DNA of 64,000 nucleotides from Streptomyces sp. NBC_00344 (GTDB lineage: Bacteria > Actinomycetota > Actinomycetes > Streptomycetales > Streptomycetaceae). This document shows positions 26,513-34,950 of the stretch, piece after piece (the first letter of the stretch is position 1; every line of letters begins with the position of its first letter). Below the pieces are notes generated by a model. It made no database searches, was not told the DNA's origin, and was given only the letters and a program-made list of their open reading frames with translations. A program made the position numbers and the translations under genes. The stretch spans positions 3,933,001-3,997,000 of the forward strand of contig NZ_CP107996.1 of assembly GCF_036088315.1 (NCBI RefSeq), in the 5' to 3' direction.

Positions 26513-26556
26513 TGTGCCCGTCCGGCAACTCCCCCGGGGGCTGCCGGACGGGCACA
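26513..26556 (-). promoter_or_regulatory. 15-bp-arm hairpin in the afsS leader
   Basis: Arms TGTGCCCGTCCGGCA (26513-26527) and TGCCGGACGGGCACA (26542-26556) pair perfectly. The 14-nt loop itself contains CCCCCGGGGG. The hairpin ends about 40 nt before the afsS start, downstream of the likely promoter, so it would be in the mRNA leader. It could attenuate transcription, stabilise the message, or stop read-through from afsR. Confidence 0.75.
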
Positions 26557-26564
26557 TTGGGGCC

Positions 26565-26596
26565 GTTCACCGTAACGGTGTGTCCCCGCGGCGAAC
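26565..26596 (-). promoter_or_regulatory. candidate afsS promoter and AfsR/PhoP binding region
   Basis: Read on the minus strand this carries GTTCGCC, then a CACCGTTACGGTG palindrome overlapping a possible -10 TACGGT, then GGTGAAC. AfsR and PhoP are known to bind overlapping GTTCAC-type repeats at the afsS promoter of S. coelicolor. The match here is by eye and is a suggestion only. Confidence 0.4.
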
Positions 26597-26684
26597 CGTC
26601 TGTCCCCCGACGCTACGGGCCGCTGAGAAGAAGACTGCCGGAGGGCGATAAACGATCGATGAACGCCCAGCCGGTGAGGGTACG

Positions 26685-29630
26685 TTACGCGGCTGCCGGG
26701 CTCAGCAGCCGCCGGACGTCGTCTGCTTCCGCGGCACCCGACTGCTCGTAGATGGCGAGTGCCTCCCGCCAGCAGGCCCGCGCCCGGTCGGACTGACCGA
26801 GCTCTTCCAGCGCGCGGCCCAGCACGGTCAGGACGTTCCCCCGCATCCAGTCACCGCCGATGACCCGCAGCGCCAGGGCCTGTTCGGCGCGTGGAGCCGC
26901 CTGAGCGGGCCGCCCGGCGGCGAGATGCGCCTCCGCGATACGGAAGTGCGTCGAACCCTCCCAGAGGCGCTGGCGGTTCTCCTGGAAGACCTCGAGCGCC
27001 TTGGAGAGTTCCTTCAGCGCCTCGTCCGACCGGCCGGCCCGGGTGAGCGCGATGCCCAGGGCGAACCGGCCGTTGGCGGTGCGCAGGCTCAAGCCCATGG
27101 CATCGAAGATGGCCGTGCCCTGCCGGGCGAGTTCGACCGCGCTCGACGTGCGCCCCATGTTCACGTGGATGCGGGACAGGTTGCACAGGGCGGCAGCCTC
27201 GCCGACCTGATTGCCGTCGGCATGGTAGTTGCTGATCGCCTCACGGAGGAACGTCTCCCCGTCGACGTGGCGGCCCTGGTAGAAGGCGATGATCCCGCGG
27301 TCGTTGGGCGCCCAGCAGCTGGGGATCGGGTCCCCCGAACCGTGCGCCAGCTTCATCGCGCTCTTCGCTTCCTCCTCGGCCTGAGCGAACCTTCCGGAGA
27401 CGAGGTACACGGTGGACAGGGCGGCACGGGCCCGGGCTTCCGCGTGCCCGTCCGCCGCCGCCTGCGCGGCGTCGCGCAGCGAGATGGCCGTGATCTCGTA
27501 CTGACGCGAGTTGGTCCCCGACTCCGCGAGATCCTTCGCCGCACAAAGGAGGTCGGTGGCCCGCCTCAGCATGCCGTGCGAGGCGCACTGATGTGCGCAC
27601 GCCAGCAGGCAACCGGCCTCGGCGTAGAGCCAGTCCACCGCGGACGGCCGGTCCGGGAACACCAGCCCCTCGTACGTCGTGGGCTCCAGATGGTCGACCG
27701 ACCGGTCCCCGGGCCGCTCGATCGCGTACACCCGGGCCGCCGTCGCCAGATAGAAGTCCAGCAGACGGGAGAGCGCCAGCTCCCTTTCCACCGGCGGCTG
27801 TTCGTCGCGCTCCGCGCAGGCACGCGCGTAGAGGCGCACCAGGTCGTGGTAGCGGTACCGCCCCGGTGCGGCCGACTCCAGCAGCGAGGTGTCGACGAGC
27901 GATTCCAGCAGGTCCTCGGCCTGGTGGAGTTCCAGGTTCAGTACGGCGGCGGCCCCGGCGAGCGAGATGTCCGGGCCGTCCGCGAGGCCGAGCAGCCGGA
28001 ACGCCCGCTGCTGCTGTGGCTCGAGCTGGCCGTAGCCCAGCTCGAAGGTCGCCTTGACCGCGAGGTCGCCGGCCTGGAGCTCGTCCAGCCTTCGGCGCTC
28101 GTCCACGAGCTTGGCGGCCAGTACCGAGACCGTCCAGGTGCGGCGGGCGGCAAGACGGGAGGCGGCGATCCGGATGGCGAGCGGCAGGAATCCGCAGGCA
28201 GCCACCACATCCAGCGAGGCCTGGCGTTCGCCGGTGACGCGTTCCTCCCCGACGATCTTGGTGAAGAGCTGGAGTGCCTCCTCGGGCGACATCACGTCCA
28301 GATCGATCAGATGGGCCCCGGCCAGGTCCACCATCCTGGCCCGGCTGGTGACCAGGGCCGCCGAGCCCGTCGTGCCGGGGAGCAGCGGGCGGATCTGCGC
28401 CGCGTCCCTGGCGTTGTCCAGCAGCACCATGACCCGGCGGCCGTCCAGCGCGGAGCGGTAGAGCGCGGCGCGCTCGTCGAGCGAGTCGGGGATGGCCGAG
28501 TCGCTGGTGCCGAGGGCGCGCAGAAACGCGCCCAGCACGGTTTCCGGCTCGGCGGCGCGCCCTCCGGCGCCCTGCAGATCCACGTAGAGCTGTCCGTCCG
28601 GGAAGTGCGGGCGGGCCGTGTGCGCCACGTGCACGGCGAGGGTGGTCTTGCCGACACCGCCGATGCCGGCGAGCGCCGACACCGCCATCACGGACGCTTC
28701 GGCGCTGGTGAGCCGGTCGCTGAGTTCCTTGACGAAGGCGGCGCGACCGGTGAAGTCGGGCACTGTGGCGGGAAGTTGAGCGGGGCGCAGCGCGCCGGGG
28801 GCCGATGGCGCCGCCTCCTGGGCCGGCCGGGCGAGTTCGGTGTCCGCCCGGAGGATCCGCTGCTGGAGCCGGGACAGCTCCGGCCGTGGGTCCACGCCCA
28901 GTTCGTCGGCGAGCAGCCGGCGGGTGTCGGCGTACACCGCCAGGGCTTCCGCCTGCCGGCCGCTGCGGTACAGGGCGAGCATCAGCAGCTCGCGCAGCCG
29001 CTCACGCAGCGGATGGGCGGCGGTCAGGGCCGTCAGTTCGGACACGGCCTCCGCGTGCGCGCCGACCTCCAGGTCCATGTCCAGGCGCGACTCGACGAGT
29101 TGGAGCTTCCACTCCTCCAGGCGGGCGCGCTGGGTCTCGGCGTAGGGTCCCGGCACGTTGGCCAGCGGTTCGCCGTCCCACACACGCAGCGCTTCGTCGA
29201 TCAGTTCACGAGCCCGCGCACGGTCCCCGGACGCGGCCGCCTTCTCCGCGCTCACGGCCAGCTGCTGGGCCAGGTTGACGTCGACCGTGTCGGAGCCGAT
29301 CCGGATCGCGTAGCCGCCGGACTCGCTGACCAGGACGCCGGGGCCGAGAACCTTCCGCAGCCTGGAGGCGTAGGTGCGTACCGCGGCGAGTGCCTGCGAG
29401 GGGGACTCCTCGCCCCAGATCCCGTCGATCAGCTCACCGGCCGTCGCGGTCCGCCCGTCCCGCATCAGCAGCGCGGCCAGCAGGGCGCGTTGCTGGGGTG
29501 ACCCGGAGGGCAGCGGCTCGCCGTCGCGCCAGGCGCGCACGGGTCCGAGAACGCTGAAACCCAGCCCCGTACCCCGGCCCTGCTGCGGAGCCCTCTGCTC
29601 CGGCACGCGCGGCCCGCTGTCACGGTCCAT
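26685..29630 (-). CDS. afsR: AfsR: SARP/NB-ARC/TPR global activator
   Basis: A 981-residue pleiotropic activator of secondary metabolism, phosphorylated by AfsK and other kinases, that activates afsS. N-terminal winged-helix SARP DNA-binding domain (FSVLGPVRAWRDGEPLPSG to about 110). Bacterial transcriptional activation domain (about 115-265). NB-ARC ATPase with P-loop GIGGVGKTTLA near residue 322 and the later LLDNARD segment. TPR repeats from about 640 to the end. ATG at 29630 gives the expected MDRDSGPRVPEQR-type start. Length matches the roughly 990 residues of S. coelicolor AfsR. The frame is complete. Confidence 0.97.
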   Translation of the reverse strand: MDRDSGPRVPEQRAPQQGRGTGLGFSVLGPVRAWRDGEPLPSGSPQQRALLAALLMRDGRTATAGELIDGIWGEESPSQALAAVRTYASRLRKVLGPGVLVSESGGYAIRIGSDTVDVNLAQQLAVSAEKAAASGDRARARELIDEALRVWDGEPLANVPGPYAETQRARLEEWKLQLVESRLDMDLEVGAHAEAVSELTALTAAHPLRERLRELLMLALYRSGRQAEALAVYADTRRLLADELGVDPRPELSRLQQRILRADTELARPAQEAAPSAPGALRPAQLPATVPDFTGRAAFVKELSDRLTSAEASVMAVSALAGIGGVGKTTLAVHVAHTARPHFPDGQLYVDLQGAGGRAAEPETVLGAFLRALGTSDSAIPDSLDERAALYRSALDGRRVMVLLDNARDAAQIRPLLPGTTGSAALVTSRARMVDLAGAHLIDLDVMSPEEALQLFTKIVGEERVTGERQASLDVVAACGFLPLAIRIAASRLAARRTWTVSVLAAKLVDERRRLDELQAGDLAVKATFELGYGQLEPQQQRAFRLLGLADGPDISLAGAAAVLNLELHQAEDLLESLVDTSLLESAAPGRYRYHDLVRLYARACAERDEQPPVERELALSRLLDFYLATAARVYAIERPGDRSVDHLEPTTYEGLVFPDRPSAVDWLYAEAGCLLACAHQCASHGMLRRATDLLCAAKDLAESGTNSRQYEITAISLRDAAQAAADGHAEARARAALSTVYLVSGRFAQAEEEAKSAMKLAHGSGDPIPSCWAPNDRGIIAFYQGRHVDGETFLREAISNYHADGNQVGEAAALCNLSRIHVNMGRTSSAVELARQGTAIFDAMGLSLRTANGRFALGIALTRAGRSDEALKELSKALEVFQENRQRLWEGSTHFRIAEAHLAAGRPAQAAPRAEQALALRVIGGDWMRGNVLTVLGRALEELGQSDRARACWREALAIYEQSGAAEADDVRRLLSPAAA

Positions 29631-29966
29631 AGCTGCCTCTGCCCCCTGCCATGCCGGCCCTGCTGGTATCGCTCAAGTCGCTGAGCCCAGTTTGCCTTGT
29701 TCATGGCGAGTACGTCAGCTCTGGGTGGTCCCTCTGCACAAGCTCTTCGCGCGGGCAGGGCTCCCGGCCTGCGACTGAGGCGCCGTCAAAAAGCTTCCGC
29801 CCTGGCAAACATGGCGCTTTGTACGGAAACGGACCGGGTGTCCCTCCGGGGTTCGGACGGTCGGCGGCGCCGCAGTGCCGGGTCGAGCAGGCCGGTGGGG
29901 TGTCGTTCTTCCGGTGCGCGGCGCGGACGCCGCCACCTCTCACACACGGGAGCCCGCCGTCCGCCC
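29631..29966. other. afsR upstream region
   Basis: 336 nt between the afsR start and the stop of the PHP hydrolase on the same strand. No gene is supported. It should contain the afsR promoter and the end of the hydrolase transcript. The segment 29690-29830 is less GC-rich than its surroundings; no clear hairpin or consensus was found. Confidence 0.5.
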
Positions 29967-31469
29967 TCACCGCCCCAGGAAGACCGGATTCGTGAGCGCC
30001 GCCAGCGCTCCCGGCAGCCCCGCCACCGTGGGCGCATGGCGGACCTCCGCCCGCACATACGCCGCGTAGGCGGGAGTCGTCCGCCACTCCATCACCCCGG
30101 ACCCCGAGCCGGGCAGCGCGCTTGTGTACAGCGTGCCCTGGTCGGTGACGAACTGTGCGGTGCATCCGGGGGCCCCCGCGACCTCCAGACGGACCGTCAC
30201 CGGGGTGTCCGCATCGACCCGCAGCCGCTCGCCGATTCCCGCATGCTGCGCCCGGCCGCCCGATACGCCGAAGCCGAGGGAGACGGCCGAGGACTCCGTG
30301 ATGTAGGAGTGGCCCGCGCGGATGCCCGCCAGGATCGACTCGCGGCTCAGATCGTCGGCCAGCACCACGGTCTGCGGGGTGCCGATCCTGTCGGGGTCCC
30401 GGTGGGCGTCGCTGTTGCCCATGGCCGGGGTCCAGCCCTTCCCGCTGACCAGGGTGTTGTCCCAGTCCGCCACCGACACCTCGTCGTCCACCGTGTAGGG
30501 GCCGTTCCAGACCTCGACCGCGTCGGCATCGGCGAAGCCGAACTTCCAGTTGCAGCCGATGCAGGTGGCGTGCGGATGGGCGGGGACGACCAGGCCGCCC
30601 GCGCGGTGGATCTCCCGCGCGTAGTGGCCGAAGCGGTTGTCGCGGGCGCGGTAGCGCCAGTCCACCCAGGTGCCGTGGTCGGTGGCGATGCCGACCACGT
30701 GCCCGTTGCGGGTGGTGATCTCCTCACCGGTGAGGATCAGCAGGTCGTCGCCCCACAGTCCGTCCCAGGCGCTGTGCCCGGAGCTGGTGTTGTGCTCGCT
30801 GGTGTTGATGAAGTCGAGCCCGGCGGCCCGGGCCAGCGCCGCGATCTCGGCGGGGGTGCGCTTTCCGTCCGAGTGCACGGAGTGGATATGGCAGTCGCCC
30901 CGGTACCAGGCACGGCCGCGCCCTCTGGCCCGCTCGGGCGGGTAGACGGGCTCAGGTGTCGCCGGTGTCGCACCGAATTTCAGGGTGACGGTGACCGTGT
31001 ACGGCAGGCCGTCGGGTGCGGTGGTGTAGGGGCCGAGCGCGATATGCCAGCGGCCGGCCCCGACCGGCCCGCGCACATAGCCGGGGGTCGCCTCGTCGGC
31101 GCGGATGAAGAACTCGCTGCGGGCGCCGCCCGACCAGCCGCGGAAGCCGTCCCCGCCGAGCGCGGTGCCCCGCTCGTCGAAGATGCCGATGTCCAGGGCG
31201 TTGCCCTGGGTTCCGGCAGGAACGGGCGGCTTCTCGTAGGTGTACGCGACGGCCAGCTCCCGCACCCCCGGCGGTACGTCCACCGGGAGATACACGTAGT
31301 CCGGTGCGCCGGGCGGGAGCGTGCCGTGCACGGTCTCGGTCCGGTCCTCGGGGGTTCCGCCTCCGGCCGGGGTGCCCTCGGCGTCCGCGAAGCTCACGCT
31401 TCCCAACGTAAGGGCGGTGGCGGCGCCTGTCACGAGCAGTCCTCGCCTGCCCATCTCTCCAGTGGTCAT
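29967..31469 (-). CDS. CehA/McbA-type PHP-domain metallohydrolase, exported
   Basis: A 500-residue predicted extracytoplasmic hydrolase. The N-terminus MGRRGLLVTGAATALT looks like a twin-arginine signal. Residues about 40-180 form a beta-rich domain. The C-terminal half is a PHP metal-dependent phosphoesterase domain with motifs GDCHIHSVHSDG (about 191), NTSEHN, PAHPHA and MGNSDAH, which supply the metal ligands. CehA/McbA relatives hydrolyse carbamates or phosphoesters; the substrate here is unknown. ATG at 31469; the ribosome site is weak. A 205-nt spacer separates it from the divergent luciferase-like gene. Confidence 0.88.
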   Translation of the reverse strand: MTTGEMGRRGLLVTGAATALTLGSVSFADAEGTPAGGGTPEDRTETVHGTLPPGAPDYVYLPVDVPPGVRELAVAYTYEKPPVPAGTQGNALDIGIFDERGTALGGDGFRGWSGGARSEFFIRADEATPGYVRGPVGAGRWHIALGPYTTAPDGLPYTVTVTLKFGATPATPEPVYPPERARGRGRAWYRGDCHIHSVHSDGKRTPAEIAALARAAGLDFINTSEHNTSSGHSAWDGLWGDDLLILTGEEITTRNGHVVGIATDHGTWVDWRYRARDNRFGHYAREIHRAGGLVVPAHPHATCIGCNWKFGFADADAVEVWNGPYTVDDEVSVADWDNTLVSGKGWTPAMGNSDAHRDPDRIGTPQTVVLADDLSRESILAGIRAGHSYITESSAVSLGFGVSGGRAQHAGIGERLRVDADTPVTVRLEVAGAPGCTAQFVTDQGTLYTSALPGSGSGVMEWRTTPAYAAYVRAEVRHAPTVAGLPGALAALTNPVFLGR

Positions 31470-31674
31470 ACCGACGGCTCCAGGGGTGTGTGGGGGTCCG
31501 TGGGGGACATGAACGGTGCGGTGGAGAACCCTGGTATTGAGCCGTGAACGCGGCGAGAAGGGAAGAGTGCGCGCAGATGGAGACCCGGCGGCGGCGCGGA
31601 CACGCCCCCTCGGTTTCCCGCCGTCCACGGCATACCCTCGGGCGGCCACCAGAGCGACGGAGAGGGCTGACAGC

Positions 31675-32505
31675 ATGCGGCTGAGCACCACGATCTTCCT
31701 GACCGACCGGACGGTCGCCCCTGTGCGCCTCGCACGGGAGCTGGAGCAGCGGGGCTTCGCCGGCCTCTATCTGCCCGAGCACACCCACATCCCGGTGGAG
31801 CGGACCACGCCGTACCCGGCCGGAGGTGAACTTCCCGAGGAGTACGGCAGGACGCTCGACCCCTTCGTGGCACTCGCCCAGGCGGCCGCTGTGACCGACA
31901 CCCTGACCCTGGGCACCGGGATCACCCTCATCGCCCAGCACGACCCGATCGACCTGGCCAAGCAGATCGCCACTCTCGACCATCTGTCCGGCAGCCGCTT
32001 CACTCTGGGGCTGGGCTTCGGCTGGAACAAGGAGGAGGCAGCGGACCACGGCGTGGAGTGGGCGGAGCGGCGTGAACTCGGCTGGGAGCGGGTGTCGCTG
32101 ATGCGGGCTCTCTGGGCGGCCGAACCGACCGCGTACGCGGGGGAGTTCGGCTCGGTGCGGGCCAGCCACGCTTATCCGAAGCCGAAGGGCGGCACGGTAC
32201 GCACCCTGGTGGGCGGGGCCGCCGGGCCCAAGCTCTTCTCGCGCATCGCCGAGCATGCGGACGGCTGGCTGCCGATCGGCGGCCGAGGCCTGGGCGAGTC
32301 CATCCCGGCCCTGCGCCGGGTGTGGGAGGACGCGGGGCGTGATCCGGGGGAACTGCACATCGTGCCGTACGCCGTGCTGCCGGGAGCGGGAAAACTTGCG
32401 CACTTCGCGGAACTGGGCATCGAGGAGGTCGTGCTCCAGCTGCCACCGGCGGACGAGGCCACCGTGCTCAAGGTGCTCGACGACTACGCGCAGTACCTGA
32501 GCTGA
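31675..32505 (+). CDS. LLM-class F420-dependent oxidoreductase
   Basis: A 276-residue TIM-barrel flavin/F420 oxidoreductase of the luciferase-like family. The family pattern is clear: LAQAAAVTDTLTLGTGITL, IATLDHLSGSRFTLGLGFGWN, and VGGAAGPKLFSRIAEHADGW, with the predicted cofactor-binding loop after the last. Actinobacterial members of this subgroup use F420 rather than FMN. The F420 biosynthesis gene fbiC lies 2.4 kb downstream on the same strand, which supports F420 use. ATG at 31675 has GAGAGGG upstream. Confidence 0.9.
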   Translation: MRLSTTIFLTDRTVAPVRLARELEQRGFAGLYLPEHTHIPVERTTPYPAGGELPEEYGRTLDPFVALAQAAAVTDTLTLGTGITLIAQHDPIDLAKQIATLDHLSGSRFTLGLGFGWNKEEAADHGVEWAERRELGWERVSLMRALWAAEPTAYAGEFGSVRASHAYPKPKGGTVRTLVGGAAGPKLFSRIAEHADGWLPIGGRGLGESIPALRRVWEDAGRDPGELHIVPYAVLPGAGKLAHFAELGIEEVVLQLPPADEATVLKVLDDYAQYLS

Positions 32506-32545
32506 CGCCCTCGCGGACTGAACATGCCTCCCGTGCCGCCACCGT

Positions 32546-32574
32546 GCTCGGGTCCCGGGGCTCGGGACCCGAGC
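32546..32574. terminator. terminator after the LLM gene
   Basis: A perfect 11-bp stem, GCTCGGGTCCC / GGGACCCGAGC, with a 7-nt loop lies 41 nt after the LLM stop. Further CGGGACCCG-type units follow to about 32690, giving a dense cluster of small inverted repeats. Confidence 0.75.
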
Positions 32575-32768
32575 TCCGGGACCGGCAGACTCACTCTTTC
32601 GTGGGTACGCGGAGAGGGCCGGGCCCGGCGCTCGAGCTTCGGGATCCGAGTGTCGGGACCCGGGGGCCGGGACCCGAGCGCTCTTGGTCAACCGGGGGGT
32701 GAATGACGGGGGTTGAGAAAAACCGCCCGCCCTCCCCAGCCGTCCCGGCCAGGCAAGTATGACTAATC

Positions 32769-32793
32769 GTGACAGCTTGCGGCGCACTGTCAC
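32769..32793. promoter_or_regulatory. inverted repeat, possible operator
   Basis: GTGACAG and CTGTCAC form a perfect 7-bp inverted repeat with an 11-nt spacer, about 115 nt ahead of the broken HTH gene. The spacing of the half-sites by about two helical turns suits a dimeric regulator, perhaps the HTH protein itself. Confidence 0.4.
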
Positions 32794-32820
32794 GCCTGCT
32801 TACGGTGCCCCCAACGAAAC

Positions 32821-32883
32821 GACCCCGACACGGTGTTAGAGCACCAGGCCGGGGTCTCACCCCAAGATCGAAAAGAGCGATCT
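32821..32883 (+). promoter_or_regulatory. structured leader with competing stems ahead of the HTH gene
   Basis: GACCCCG (32821-32827) pairs with CGGGGTC (32850-32856) around an inner GGTG/CACC stem. The GGGGT of that right arm can instead pair with ACCCC (32859-32863). A third stem, AGATCG/CGATCT (32865-32883), holds the only purine-rich ribosome-site candidate (AAAAGAG) in its loop and ends one base before the GTG start. The mutually exclusive helices suggest a regulatory RNA; I do not match it to a named family. Confidence 0.45.
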
Positions 32884-32884
32884 C

Positions 32885-33942
32885 GTGGCTACCGAGAACT
32901 TTAGCCCTGCCCTGAGCGCACCCGCGTCCACTCGCCCGTGCCCGGCCGCCCACCACCGTTACGGCAAACGATCCGCACCGGGTCAACACCCGTCGCGGTC
33001 GGACGACTTCATGCTGCTGCCCGAGCGGGAGCGTTACATCGCCGGATACGTCGACCACCTGCCCGACGGTGCGCCGATGGACATCAAGACGCTGGCCAGG
33101 AACATCCCCCTCTACGGACAGATGGCCGTCGGCAGCGCCCTCCGGGCACTCACCGTCGCCGGACACCTGCGGCACGCCCGCTGCCGGGTCGGCGAGAGCG
33201 AGAGCCGCTGGGTCACCCTCACGTACTGGTCCCGCACCGCCCGCGACAACGCGTGGTGGGACGTCTTCGCCGAAGCCGAGAACGGCCGGGCCGCCCGGGA
33301 AGCCGCCCCGGCCGAGACCGTGCCCCCATCGCCGTGGGCCCCCACGGACGCCCCCACCGAACAGACCGGCGCGGAGGCTCCCGTAGCCCCTCCCGAGCAC
33401 TCACCCCGGCTCGCCCCGCCCGCTCCCGTGCTCACCGGACCTTCCGCACTACCGGACCTTCCGTACCGGGGCATCGAGCCCTGGGTTCGTCCACGGACGG
33501 ATTCTCGCCCGCCTATCTCGCCCTGGCCCGACTCGGCCGGGTCGAACCCCGCCTCTGCCTCTCGGCCGTGGACTGCGGGGCACTGGAAGAGCTGGCAGCC
33601 GGGTGGCTGGACCGGGGGGTGACCACCGACTACCTGACCCACGCCCTCACCTCCGGCCTCCCCGTCCGGGTCGCCTCCCCGGCCGCCCTCGTACGCCGCC
33701 GCCTCCACGACAAGATCCCGCCCCGCCTGCCCACGGCCCCCGGCGCCGGCGTTCGCCGCCTGCTCGTGGAGTGCACCGAATGCGGCACACCCGGACCCTC
33801 CGAAGCCTTCCCCGACGGCCTTTGCCGCGACTGCCGTACCCTCGCTCCCGGCGCGGCCCCCGCCGGTCCCGCCCCGGCCGTCAGACCTGACGTCCACGCG
33901 CGGGTCGACGACCTGCGGGTTCTGCTGAAAGCCTCTTCGTGA
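32885..33942 (+). pseudogene. HTH regulator gene, frameshifted
   Basis: The first part (GTG 32885) encodes a winged-helix-like domain: LPERERYIAGYVDHLPDG, IKTLARNIPLYGQMAVGSALRAL and a VTLTYWSR segment, then a Pro/Ala-rich linker. The second part, in another frame from about 33468, encodes the rest: YLALARLGRVEPRLCLSA and VECTECGTPG with a C-terminal CxxC...CRDC zinc-type element, stop at 33942. The frames join exactly if one 17-nt unit of an imperfect tandem duplication at 33434-33467 is removed, giving about 346 residues. The uncorrected first frame stops at 33622. Alternatives are a sequencing error or two separate short genes, both less likely. Confidence 0.75.
33434..33467 (+). repeat. 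17-nt imperfect tandem duplication
   Basis: Unit 1 (33434-33450) and unit 2 (33451-33467) share ACCGGACCTTCCG exactly and match at 15 of 17 positions. Seventeen is not a multiple of three, and the shift it causes is precisely the one separating the two halves of the HTH gene. Confidence 0.9.
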
Positions 33943-34019
33943 GAGCCGAGTCGGGCGGCGTACGGCAGGGCGGCCATTCCGCCTGTACGTACCGGTGCAA
34001 CACGTGTACGCGGCAGCGT

Positions 34020-34218
34020 GTGGTGCTGACCGCGCCGGATTCTGCTTGGTTCAAGAGCAGTTACAGCAGCGGTGAAGGCGGGCAGTGCGTAGAGGTCGCG
34101 GCCGGTGCCGGGGCTGTGCACATCCGGGATTCGAAGGAACCCGATGTCCCGATCCTTACTGTGGGGGCCCGTGGCGTGGGCGGGGTGCGTCGAGCCGGCC
34201 ACGGGCCGGGCCGCCTGA
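34020..34218 (+). pseudogene. DUF397 gene with a frameshift in a G run
   Basis: The frame beginning with the paired GTG codons at 34020/34023 reads AWFKSSYSSGEGGQCVEV and VHIRDSKEPD, the hallmark of DUF397 proteins. After VPILTVG the frame runs on for another 500 nt without family features. Dropping one G from the five-G run at 34163-34167 gives PVAWAGCVEPATGRAA and a stop at 34218, the normal DUF397 ending. DUF397 proteins usually pair with an adjacent XRE regulator, but none is next to this copy. The start is uncertain. Confidence 0.65.
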
Positions 34219-34320
34219 TTCTCGGAACGGCGTTTCGCGTGAAATGCCCCTGCCGGGTGCACGGTGTGAAGTTCCATAGGCCCCACGGGTGGTGTCCATC
34301 TCGACTGGGACACTGTCCCC

Positions 34321-34815
34321 ATGGACACCCCACCCGAGCACATGAGCACCCGCACCGCAGCCGGATGGACCGTCGCGATCGCGGTCCTCGGAGCAGTCGC
34401 CGGCCTGGCCTGGGGCGGGCCGTTCCTTGCCGTCGCCTGCGCCATCTCCCTGGGAGGCGGCGCGGCCGTGGGCTCGGTCCTCTCCCGCCGCCACATGGTG
34501 GGAGCGATCCGGGAAGGCCGCAGGGAGGCCGCGGCGCTCGGGTACGCCGACGGAATCGGCGACATGGTGGTGCTGGGCGTATCCGCCTACCGGGTCGCCG
34601 TGTTTCCGCTGTCCGGCCCCGACGCGGTGGACCCCGCAGAGCGCACGGCCCGCCGGAAGGCCGCCTACCGGCTCACGGCTGCCGACGGGGTTCCCCACCG
34701 GATTCGTGAGGCAGCGGCTGCCGCTCTCGAAGCGATCGACGATGAGCGTGACCGCGACGCAGGGTTGGCCATCGCAGACCTCATGAAGACCGTCCAGGAA
34801 CAGCGCCACACGTGA
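34321..34815 (+). CDS. small membrane protein
   Basis: A 164-residue protein of unknown function. Two hydrophobic segments near the N-terminus (AGWTVAIAVLGAVAGLAWGG, FLAVACAISLGGGAAVGSVL) form a hairpin, followed by an amphipathic, charged cytoplasmic region (RREAAALGYADGIGD, AAAALEAIDDERDRDAG). ATG at 34321 has no ribosome site and may be leaderless; ATG at 34342 is an alternative. It sits between the degraded patch and fbiC. Confidence 0.65.
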   Translation: MDTPPEHMSTRTAAGWTVAIAVLGAVAGLAWGGPFLAVACAISLGGGAAVGSVLSRRHMVGAIREGRREAAALGYADGIGDMVVLGVSAYRVAVFPLSGPDAVDPAERTARRKAAYRLTAADGVPHRIREAAAAALEAIDDERDRDAGLAIADLMKTVQEQRHT

Positions 34816-34950
34816 CCGCCGCCCGGCCCGGACGGCAGCCGGCTTCCGCACGCGCCGCCAACGGTTCGAAGCCGTGACCGGCCCGGCCGGTGCGCCACCG
34901 GGGCGTGGCCCCTGCGGACGCAGCCCGGCCCCGCTCGTATGCTCGACGGC

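Noticed and set aside
26925..29501. A long plus-strand open frame of about 858 codons opposite afsR.
   Set aside because: Antisense frames stay open in high-GC codon bias; it has no ribosome site and no family features.
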